From an uncultured Burkholderiaceae bacterium (GTDB taxonomy: Bacteria; Pseudomonadota; Gammaproteobacteria; Burkholderiales; Burkholderiaceae_C): a DNA stretch of 6,094 bases. Positions 1-4,815 of the stretch are shown here, in pieces; the stretch's first letter is position 1, and each line of letters opens with the position of its first letter. The notes beneath the pieces were generated by a model that saw only the letters and a list, made by a program, of their open reading frames with translations, did not search any database and was not told where the DNA came from. The DNA lies in the NCBI GenBank assembly GCA_938022295.1, contig CALIDR010000135.1:1-6094 (forward strand), in the 5' to 3' direction. The position numbers and the translations under genes were made by a program.

Positions 1-318
1 GCCCGGGTGGTGGTAGACGCCGTGGGCGTCGCACTGCCAGATCTCGATCACGGCCCCGCGCACGGCGCGCCCGTCGAGGTCGACGACGCGGCCCTCGACG
101 GTGGCCGCCACGCCCGCGGTCGTCACCAGGTCGCCGTGGCGCAGCAGGTCGGCATCGTGGTCGTCGGGCAGGTCGAGCGGGTAGAAAGGCCCCTCAGTCT
201 GCGCCGGCGTCGGCCGCAGGCCGGCGGCGGCGACGACCGGCGCCGGCCACCAGGCAGGGGCGCCGACGAGCGCGCTGCCGGCGGCGAAGGCGAACGTGCG
301 GCGCCGGATCGCGGTCAT
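1..318 (-). CDS. Intradiol ring-cleavage dioxygenase, Tat-exported, N-terminal part (runs off left edge)
   Basis: Only the first 106 residues are in the window. Starting at the ATG at 318, the protein opens with R-R-R-T-F-A and a hydrophobic stretch ending around residue 32 (V-V-A-A-A-G), which resembles a twin-arginine signal peptide; a folded, iron-loaded enzyme would then be exported. TEGPFYP follows at residues 41-47, the usual N-terminal motif of protocatechuate 3,4-dioxygenase-like enzymes. Residues 74-102 fit the intradiol dioxygenase signature (V-x-G-x-V, G-R-A-V, IEIWQCDAHG-V-Y), whose final Tyr (Y102) is expected to be an iron ligand. The family opens catechol-type rings between the two hydroxyls using non-haem Fe(III). 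The other Tyr and two His ligands lie outside the window. A purine-rich GAGAG about 9 bases upstream could be the ribosome-binding site. It follows rluA by 69 bases on the same strand. The exact substrate is unknown; exported members are generally poorly characterised. Confidence 0.9.
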   Translation of the reverse strand, partial: MTAIRRRTFAFAAGSALVGAPAWWPAPVVAAAGLRPTPAQTEGPFYPLDLPDDHDADLLRHGDLVTTAGVAATVEGRVVDLDGRAVRGAVIEIWQCDAHGVYHHPG

Positions 319-380
319 GACGGCGTCTCTCGTGCAGCAGGAATCTGGATTGTGAGCGCCGGCCGCCGCGGCGGTTCCCC

Positions 381-400
381 GTCGGCGTCAGAACGCCGGC
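381..400 (-). other. Hairpin enclosing the rluA stop codon
   Basis: An 8-bp stem (381-388 with 393-400, one G-T pair) closes a 4-base loop, with the rluA TGA (388-390) at the loop edge. No T-run follows on the minus strand, so it is not a standard intrinsic terminator. It could protect the 3' end of the upstream message or partly attenuate reading into the dioxygenase gene. The region is very GC-rich, so chance pairing is possible. Confidence 0.3.
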
Positions 401-1017
401 GCCGAGGCGACGTCGACCGGCGTGCCGTGCAGCGGGTGCGCGAACGCGAGCGCACTGGCGTGCAGCAGCAGGCGCGGCGCCGCGGCGGCGACCGCCGGCG
501 GCGCGTACAGCCGGTCGCCGACGATCGGGTGGCCGAGCGCGGCCAGGTGCACGCGCAGCTGGTGCGAGCGGCCGGTGACCGGCTCGAGCGCGAGCCGCGC
601 CGTGCCTTCGCCGCGCGCGAGCACGCGCCAGCGCGTCAGCGACGGCTTGCCCCGCGCGGCGTCGACGATCTGGCGCGGCCGGTTCGGCCAGTCGGCCACG
701 AGCGGCAGGTCGATCTCGCCGTGGTCGGCCGCCGGCGTGCCGGCGACGACGGCGACGTAGGCCTTGCGCACCGCGCGTGCCGCGAACGCGATCGACAGCG
801 CGCGCTGCACCGCTGCGCCGCGCGCGAAGACCATCAGGCCCGACGTCGCCTCGTCGAGCCGGTGCACGACGAGCGCGTCGGCGAACTCGCGGCGCACGCG
901 TGCCCACAGGCAGTCGGCCTTGGCCGGGCCGCGGCCGGGCACGGCGAGCAGGCCGGCGGGCTTGTCGGCGACGACGAGCGCGTCGTCGGCGAAGACGATC
1001 GCCGGCGGCGTGACCAA
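388..1017 (-). CDS. rluA: RluA-family rRNA/tRNA pseudouridine synthase
   Basis: This 209-residue protein matches E. coli RluA (219 residues) along its length as I recall that sequence. RluA isomerises U746 of 23S rRNA and U32 of several tRNAs to pseudouridine in the cytoplasm. Visible landmarks are the N-terminal ADKPAGLLAVPGRG (17-30), the catalytic motif VHRLDEATSGLM with D55, LPLVADWPNRP (104-113), EPVTGRSHQLRVHLAALGHPI (145-165) and the GDRLYAPP and PRLLLHA blocks. There is no S4 domain, as in RluA. An in-frame TGA (the marR stop) lies 6 bases upstream, so the start must be downstream of it. The TTG at 1017 is the only credible choice and is preceded by GGGTGA at about 6 bases, a reasonable ribosome-binding site. 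It is thus tightly coupled to marR. Substrate specificity is inferred from similarity; a paralogue with the same fold is possible. Confidence 0.93.
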   Translation of the reverse strand: MVTPPAIVFADDALVVADKPAGLLAVPGRGPAKADCLWARVRREFADALVVHRLDEATSGLMVFARGAAVQRALSIAFAARAVRKAYVAVVAGTPAADHGEIDLPLVADWPNRPRQIVDAARGKPSLTRWRVLARGEGTARLALEPVTGRSHQLRVHLAALGHPIVGDRLYAPPAVAAAAPRLLLHASALAFAHPLHGTPVDVASAPAF

Positions 1018-1023
1018 GCGGAT

Positions 1024-1461
1024 TCACCCGGCGCGCTCGAGCAGCAGCGCGCGGTCGCGCAGCTTGTCGAGCGCGCGGTCGAGCACGCGCCGCTCGTCGG
1101 CGTCGAGCGCCTCGAGCAGGAACGCCTCGCGCGCCTGCGCGAGCGGCGCGATGCGGCGGAACAGCGCCCGGCCGGCGGGCGTGAGCCGCAGCACGTGGGC
1201 GCGGCGGTCGGCCTCGTCGGTCTCGCGGCCGATCAGCGCGTGCTGCTCCAGCCGCGCCACCGCGCGGCTGACCTGCATCTTGTCGAGCGTCGTGCTCGCG
1301 ATCACGTCGGCCGTCTTCATCGGCCCCTGGGCGAGCGCGGCCAGCACGCGCCATTCGTCGCGGCCGAGGTCGAAGCGCTGCTGGTAGACGTCGGCGATCG
1401 CGCGGCTGACGGCGTCGGCCAGCACCGCCAGCCGATAGGGCAGGAAGCGCTGCAGGTCCAT
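1024..1461 (-). CDS. MarR-family transcriptional regulator
   Basis: This 145-residue protein has the length and layout of a MarR dimeric winged-helix repressor. An N-terminal dimerisation helix precedes RDEWRVLAAL (34-43), a helix-turn-helix covers about 47-75 with recognition helix KMQVSRAVARLE (61-72), and the wing is ETDEADRRAHVLRLT (80-94) with the typical D-x-R-R. A C-terminal dimerisation helix follows at about 98-145. MarR proteins usually bind palindromic sites in divergent promoters and release DNA on binding phenolic ligands. Here the gene is transcribed away from the VOC/monooxygenase operon, so it is the natural candidate to control it and itself (inference). The ATG at 1461 has no purine-rich Shine-Dalgarno upstream (TTTGCGGC precedes it) and no in-frame alternative start lies nearby upstream. 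Its TGA is 6 bases from the rluA start. Confidence 0.92.
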   Translation of the reverse strand: MDLQRFLPYRLAVLADAVSRAIADVYQQRFDLGRDEWRVLAALAQGPMKTADVIASTTLDKMQVSRAVARLEQHALIGRETDEADRRAHVLRLTPAGRALFRRIAPLAQAREAFLLEALDADERRVLDRALDKLRDRALLLERAG

Positions 1462-1468
1462 GCCGCAA

Positions 1469-1498
1469 ATGGTAACGGATGCGACGAACCCGGGGCAA
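1469..1498 (-). promoter_or_regulatory. Candidate marR promoter giving a leaderless mRNA
   Basis: On the minus strand, TTGCCC (1498-1493) and TACCAT (1474-1469) are separated by 18 bases, each matching 4 of 6 positions of the sigma-70 consensus. Transcription would begin about 7 bases beyond the -10, at or next to the A of the marR ATG (1461). This agrees with the absence of a Shine-Dalgarno. The -10 overlaps one CCGTTACC motif, which would suit autorepression. Confidence 0.3.
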
Positions 1499-1598
1499 CG
1501 CCGCGACGATCAGGACTTCGCTTCATAGCCATTACCCGACCACGGCGCTGCAGTACTCCCGCCCCGATTCATAACAACCGTTACGATCTGGGTCCACC

Positions 1599-1607
1599 CG
1601 AGGAGAC
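1599..1607 (+). promoter_or_regulatory. Ribosome-binding site of the VOC gene
   Basis: GAGGAGA at 1600-1606 lies about 6 bases before the ATG at 1613 and supports that start. Nearly the same leader (cGAGGAGACGA then ATG) precedes the DUF2783-like gene at 3841. Confidence 0.75.
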
Positions 1608-1612
1608 GAACG

Positions 1613-2161
1613 ATGCTGGTCCGCAAGATCCACCACGTGGCCTACCGCTGCCGCGACGCGAAGGAGACCGTCGCCTGGTACCGCGAGCACCTGGGCATGG
1701 AGCTGATCCTGGCGATCGCCGAGGACCGCGTGCCATCGACGAAGGCGCCCGACCCGTACATGCACCTGTTCCTCGACGCCGGCGGCGGCAACGTGCTGGC
1801 GTTCTTCGAGCTGCCGAACTCGCCGCCGATGGGGCGCGACCCGAACACGCCCGACTGGGTGCAGCACATCGCGTTCGAGGTCGACAGCGTCGACACGCTC
1901 GAGAAGACGAAGACGAGGCTCGAGGCCGCCGGCATCGACGTCGTCGGCGTCACCGACCACGTGATCTTCAAGTCGATCTACTTCTTCGACCCCAACGGCC
2001 ACCGCCTCGAGCTCGCCGCGCCCACCGGCACGCCCGAGATGTACCGGCGCCTGGACGAGGTCAAGCACGCGATGATCGACGAGTGGAGCCGCACCAAGCG
2101 CGCGCCGCGCCACGCCGCGTGGCTGCACGAAGGCGAGTTCGCCGACGTCGCCGGCGAGTGA
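1613..2161 (+). CDS. VOC-superfamily protein (glyoxalase / extradiol dioxygenase fold)
   Basis: This 182-residue protein has two beta-alpha-beta-beta-beta halves. The first half opens with RKIHHVAYRCRDA (4-16) and WYREHLGMEL, and the second with QHIAFEVDSVDTLEKTKTRLEAAGI (84-108) ending in YFFDPNGHRLELA (123-135). Candidate metal ligands are H8, H85 and E133, a 2-His-1-carboxylate set, with E66 as a possible fourth ligand as in glyoxalase I. The fold uses a divalent metal to act on vicinal oxygen groups in ring cleavage, isomerisation or glutathione-adduct chemistry, so the reaction cannot be fixed from sequence. A charged tail of about 40 residues (from 141) extends beyond the core fold. It is first in an operon with a flavin hydroxylase 22 bases downstream, which suggests it handles the hydroxylated aromatic product or a reactive intermediate (inference). 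Confidence 0.88.
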   Translation: MLVRKIHHVAYRCRDAKETVAWYREHLGMELILAIAEDRVPSTKAPDPYMHLFLDAGGGNVLAFFELPNSPPMGRDPNTPDWVQHIAFEVDSVDTLEKTKTRLEAAGIDVVGVTDHVIFKSIYFFDPNGHRLELAAPTGTPEMYRRLDEVKHAMIDEWSRTKRAPRHAAWLHEGEFADVAGE

Positions 2162-2183
2162 CCCCAGCCGCCCGGAGGCCGCG

Positions 2184-3827
2184 ATGCTGAAGACCTACAC
2201 CTGGCCGAAGTTCGACTACCGGCAAAGCGACGAGCAGAAGAGCGGCAAGGCGCGGCGCCACCCGGTCGTCGTCGTCGGCGCGGGCCCGATCGGGCTCACC
2301 GCCGCGCTCGACTGCGCCCGCCGCGGACTCGACGTCGTGATCCTCGACGACAACGACACCGTCAGCGTCGGTTCGCGCGCGGTGTGCTACGCCAAGCGTC
2401 CGCTCGAGGTCTGGGACCGCATCGGGCGCGGGCTCGGCGACGGCGCGACGCTCGGCGAGCGCTTCGCCGAGCGCGGCGTGAGCTGGAAGCTCGGCCGCGT
2501 CTACTTCCGCGACGAGCTCGTCTACACGTTCGACCTGCTGCCCGAAGCGCATCACAAGATGCCGGCGATGGTCAACCTGCAGCAGTACCACCTGGAGGAG
2601 ATGCTCGTCGCCGCCTGCCAGGCGCACCCGCGCATCGACCTGCGCTGGAGGCACCGCGTGCTGAGCCTCGCGCAGGCCGACGACCACGTCGTGCTGCAGG
2701 TCGAGACGCCCGACGGCGTGTTCCGCACCGAGGCGCAGTGGGTCGTCGCCTGCGACGGCGCCAACAGCGAGCTGCGGCGCATGGTCGGCGCCGAGTTCAC
2801 CGGCCAGTTCTTCCAGGACCGCTTCCTGATCGCCGACGTCGTGATGAAGCGCGACATGCCGGCCGAGCGCCGCTTCTGGTTCGACCCGCCGTTCCACCGC
2901 GGCCAGAGCGTGCTGCTGCACAAGCAGCCCGACGACGTCTGGCGCGTCGACTTCCAGCTCGGCTGGGACGCCGACCCCGAGGTCGAGAAGCAGCCCGAGC
3001 GCGTGCGCCAGCGCGTGCGCGCGGCACTCGGCGACGACGTCGAGTTCGAGCTCGAGTGGGTCTCGATCTACCAGTTCGCGTGCCGGCGCATCGACCGCTT
3101 CCGCCACGGCCGCGTGCTGTTCGCCGGCGACGCGGCGCACCAGGTCTCGCCGTTCGGCGCCCGCGGCGCCAACACCGGCGTGCAGGACGTCGACAACCTG
3201 GCGTGGAAGCTCGCGCTCGTGCTGCAGGGCCGCGCCCCCGAGGCGCTGCTCGACAGCTACCACGACGAGCGCGCGTTCGCCGCCGACGACAACCTGCGCG
3301 CCTCGACGCGCTCGACCGACTTCATCACGCCGAAGAGCCGCGGCAGCCGGCGCTTCCGCGACGCCGTGCTGACACTCGCCAAACACGAGCCGTTCGCGCG
3401 CCCGCTCGTCAACAGCGGCCGCCTGTCGACGCCGACGCCGTACCTGCAGTCGCCGCTGAACACGCCCGACGAGGCGCACTTCTGCGGCGCGATGCGCCCG
3501 GGCACGGTGTGTGCCGACGCGCCGGTGCTCGCGCACGGGCGGCGCGGTTGGCTGCTCGAGCACCTCGGCGAGGGTTTCACGCTGCTCGCGTTCGGGCGGC
3601 GGCCCGCGATGGGCGCCGTGCGCTTCGGCGACGTCGTCGCCCGCGTGCTGCACGTGGGCAGCGATCTGCACGAGGTCGACGGCGTGCTCACCGACCGCTA
3701 CGACGGCCGTCCCGGCACGGTCTACCTGATCCGCCCCGACCAGCACGTGGCCGCGCGCTGGCGAGGCTTCGAAGCCGCTGACATCGAGGCCGCGCTCGCG
3801 CGCGCGACCGGCCACGCCGCGGCCTGA
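2184..3827 (+). CDS. Class A FAD-dependent aromatic hydroxylase (MhpA / phenol hydroxylase-like)
   Basis: This 547-residue protein has all marks of a single-component flavoprotein monooxygenase that uses NAD(P)H and O2 to hydroxylate aromatic rings in the cytoplasm. GAGPIG (32-37) is the dinucleotide-binding turn, with acidic D55/D56 ending beta-2. CDGANSELRR (190-199) is the DG motif. GRVLFAGDAAHQVSPFGARGAN (309-330) is the FAD ribityl-binding GD motif, followed by TGVQDVDNLAWKLALVL. The C-terminal 120 or so residues, ending in YLIRPDQHVAARW (524-536), resemble the thioredoxin-like domain of phenol hydroxylase and MhpA types. The length fits MhpA-like enzymes. The start at 2184 has a strong CCGGAGG ribosome-binding site 5-6 bases upstream. 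The first ~25 residues (K, R, D-rich) precede the Rossmann fold. It lies between the VOC and DUF2783-like genes, all co-directional. The substrate is unknown. Confidence 0.92.
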   Translation: MLKTYTWPKFDYRQSDEQKSGKARRHPVVVVGAGPIGLTAALDCARRGLDVVILDDNDTVSVGSRAVCYAKRPLEVWDRIGRGLGDGATLGERFAERGVSWKLGRVYFRDELVYTFDLLPEAHHKMPAMVNLQQYHLEEMLVAACQAHPRIDLRWRHRVLSLAQADDHVVLQVETPDGVFRTEAQWVVACDGANSELRRMVGAEFTGQFFQDRFLIADVVMKRDMPAERRFWFDPPFHRGQSVLLHKQPDDVWRVDFQLGWDADPEVEKQPERVRQRVRAALGDDVEFELEWVSIYQFACRRIDRFRHGRVLFAGDAAHQVSPFGARGANTGVQDVDNLAWKLALVLQGRAPEALLDSYHDERAFAADDNLRASTRSTDFITPKSRGSRRFRDAVLTLAKHEPFARPLVNSGRLSTPTPYLQSPLNTPDEAHFCGAMRPGTVCADAPVLAHGRRGWLLEHLGEGFTLLAFGRRPAMGAVRFGDVVARVLHVGSDLHEVDGVLTDRYDGRPGTVYLIRPDQHVAARWRGFEAADIEAALARATGHAAA

Positions 3828-3840
3828 CGAGGAGACGACG

Positions 3841-4032
3841 ATGCCCCTGATCCGCGAACCGCGCCTGGCCGACCCCGACGGCTTCTACGAGGCGCTGATC
3901 GACAGCCAGCGCGACCTCGACGACGAGGCGTGCGAGGCGATGAACGCGCGCCTGATCCTGGTGCTCGCCAACCACATCGGCGACCGCGACGTGCTCGCCG
4001 AGGCGCTGCGCGTCGCGCGGCCGCGCGACTGA
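3841..4032 (+). CDS. Small DUF2783-like protein
   Basis: This 63-residue acidic protein lies 13 bases after the monooxygenase stop, with its own GAGGAGA ribosome-binding site (3829-3835). The central stretch, LADPDGFYEALIDSQRDLDDEACEAMNARLILVLANHIGD split over residues 9-48, resembles the DUF2783 family as I remember it. That family is usually encoded beside FAD-dependent oxidoreductases. It is predicted to be mostly helical, with no Cys pair, signal peptide or membrane segment. No function is known. The constant pairing suggests an accessory or stabilising subunit of the hydroxylase (inference). It appears to be the last gene of the operon. Confidence 0.8.
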   Translation: MPLIREPRLADPDGFYEALIDSQRDLDDEACEAMNARLILVLANHIGDRDVLAEALRVARPRD

Positions 4033-4077
4033 CGTCCGACGACCGACGCGGCGGCGCGACGATCCCCCCCACTGGGG

Positions 4078-4106
4078 TTGACACCGCCCAGCGCCGCGCG
4101 CAAAGT
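4078..4106 (+). promoter_or_regulatory. Candidate sigma-70 promoter (perfect -35, weak -10)
   Basis: TTGACA at 4078-4083 matches the -35 consensus exactly. At 17 bases spacing the -10 would be CAAAGT (4101-4106), matching only 3 of 6 positions. It could drive the small ORF at 4176 and perhaps the genes to its right. The weak -10 and its overlap with the hairpin at 4096-4112 keep this tentative. Confidence 0.3.
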
Positions 4107-4112
4107 GCGCGC
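4096..4112 (+). terminator. GC-rich hairpin after the monooxygenase operon
   Basis: A 7-bp perfect stem (GCGCGCA 4096-4102 with TGCGCGC 4106-4112) closes an AAG loop 64 bases after the DUF2783-like stop. CTTCGC follows rather than a T-run, so it is at best a Rho-dependent or 3'-end stabilising structure. Confidence 0.3.
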
Positions 4113-4160
4113 CTTCGCTGCCGTCGCCGACGGATGGCGAGTCACCCCCCACCCATCACC

Positions 4161-4203
4161 ACAGGAGGATGCACGATGACTGCGCTGCCCCGCCCCCTCC
4201 TGT
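4161..4203 (+). promoter_or_regulatory. Ribosome-binding site with downstream complementary anti-RBS
   Basis: ACAGGAGG (4161-4168), a near-perfect Shine-Dalgarno 7 bases before the ATG at 4176, is exactly complementary over 8 bases to CCTCCTGT (4196-4203) inside the small ORF. The pairing would hide the ribosome-binding site in a stem with a 27-base loop that includes the start codon. It is a visible self-complementarity; a regulatory role is inference. Confidence 0.4.
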
Positions 4204-4220
4204 CGGCCGCCGTCTCCTGA
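4176..4220 (+). CDS. Possible 14-residue leader peptide or remnant N-terminus
   Basis: The reading frame encodes MTALPRPLLSAAVS and stops at TGA (4218-4220). Its ribosome-binding site, ACAGGAGG, is among the strongest in the window, which argues for translation. Past the TGA the same frame continues with RTCPAGAAFA, which looks like the end of a signal peptide. The ORF may therefore be the start of an exported protein broken by mutation rather than a true leader peptide. No family is recognised. It may instead be a chance ORF. Confidence 0.3.
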   Translation: MTALPRPLLSAAVS

Positions 4221-4527
4221 CGCACCTGCCCGGCCGGCGCCGCGTTCGCGCTCCGGTCGTGTCCCGCTGAGCTTTCGCCCGACACGCCGCGGCGCACCGC
4301 CGCGCCGATGACCGCGCCGCGTCCGCCACGCGCGCCGACAGGGTCCCTTCGTTGAACCGCGCCTGCCGCGTGCAGGCCGGCAGTGCTCGCCCGTGCTTCG
4401 GCACCGGCGCGCATGGCCGTCGACCGAACCCTTCGCACCCACCATGTCCACGACCTCGTTTCCTGTCCCATCGAACCCGGCCGCGGCACCGCCGCCGTCG
4501 ACACGACCCACCCACGGGATGCCCACG

Positions 4528-4815
4528 ATGCTCGAACCTCTGCTGTCCTTTGCCGTCCGTGCCGCGATCGTCGCCGTATCGTTCTTCGCCGCCGCGGCGA
4601 CGACGCTCGGCGTCGGCGCGGCGTTCCACGCCGCCTCGGCGCAGCCCTGGCTGCGCGACACGCCCGCCGCGCGCGAGGCGGTCGCGGCGTGCCCGGCCCG
4701 CGCCGGCCGCGACGCCCGCCGCGAGTGCGTGCGGGTCCTCGTCGCCCGGGCGCAGGCCCGCGACGCCGGCGCCGCCCGCCTTGCGGCGGCCGACCGCGCC
4801 GCAGGCAGGCCATGA
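4528..4815 (+). CDS. Small exported or membrane-anchored hypothetical protein
   Basis: This 95-residue protein is of unrecognised family. A hydrophobic segment covers about residues 5-36 (LLSFAVRAAIVAVSFF and an Ala-rich run) and ends in HAASA-QP, a plausible signal peptidase I site after A38; it could alternatively be one transmembrane helix. The rest is Ala/Arg-rich and probably helical, with two cysteines (C55, C67) that could pair in the periplasm. The ATG at 4528 was chosen because it directly precedes the hydrophobic segment; GGGA lies about 9 bases upstream. Starts at 4519 or 4444 are possible, the latter adding a Pro-rich 28-residue extension without a ribosome-binding site. Its TGA overlaps the rsgA start as ATGA, implying translational coupling. 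The gene call rests on this overlap, codon bias and the export signal. Confidence 0.6.
   Translation: MLEPLLSFAVRAAIVAVSFFAAAATTLGVGAAFHAASAQPWLRDTPAAREAVAACPARAGRDARRECVRVLVARAQARDAGAARLAAADRAAGRP

Larger units (their letters stand above)
1462..1612. promoter_or_regulatory. Divergent control region between marR and the VOC/monooxygenase operon
   Basis: This 151-base spacer is more AT-rich than the surrounding genes and separates divergently transcribed units. It contains three copies of the motif CCRTTAC: on the minus strand at 1471-1478 (GGTAACGG on the plus strand), CCATTACC at 1529-1536, and CCGTTACG at 1578-1585. The last is part of a short inverted repeat, TAAC-aacc-GTTA (1572-1583). 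These are candidate MarR operator half-sites. No good sigma-70 pair was found for the rightward operon; TACGAT (1582-1587) lacks a matching -35. Operator assignment is inference from repetition and location. Confidence 0.5.
4033..4527. other. Intergenic stretch with regulatory-looking elements, no large gene seen
   Basis: These 495 bases contain no ORF with a recognisable family. They hold a TTGACA box, a GC-rich hairpin at 4096-4112, a smaller hairpin at 4121-4133 (CCGTC-gcc-GACGG), a 14-codon ORF with strong ribosome-binding site (4161-4220), and a GTGC-TTCG-GCAC tetraloop hairpin at 4393-4404. Codon-position bias is weaker than in neighbouring genes. In-frame upstream extensions of the two following genes reach into 4383-4527 but have no supporting start signals. 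Confidence 0.6.

Noticed and set aside
363..374. Perfect palindrome CCGCCGCGGCGG
   Set aside because: It is a simple C/G-only string in a very GC-rich gap with no flanking symmetry; chance is the better explanation.
194..1498. A 434-codon minus-strand frame overlapping marR and rluA
   Set aside because: It is out of frame with the clear MarR and RluA proteins and reads as Arg/Ala-rich shadow sequence.
1582..1587. TACGAT as the -10 box of the VOC/monooxygenase operon
   Set aside because: No -35-like sequence lies 16-18 bases upstream (the position holds CCGCCC), so it was not listed as a promoter.
7..2190. A 727-codon open reading frame on the plus strand across the leftward genes
   Set aside because: It lies antisense to marR, rluA and the dioxygenase and runs through the VOC gene in another frame. 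Its product is Arg-rich low-complexity sequence with no family features, a product of high GC.
2061..3815. A 584-codon antisense frame opposite the flavin hydroxylase
   Set aside because: The plus strand has complete FAD-hydroxylase motifs. The antisense product has no recognisable domains and is explained by strong third-position G/C bias.
4393..4404. GTGC-TTCG-GCAC tetraloop hairpin as a terminator
   Set aside because: The stem is only 4 bp with no T-run and no nearby upstream gene end; noted within the intergenic entry only.
4383..4811. N-terminal extension of the RsgA frame
   Set aside because: The frame is open, but the extra 143 residues do not resemble RsgA, have no start signal and overlap the small exported protein. 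The ATG at 4812 gives the expected length.
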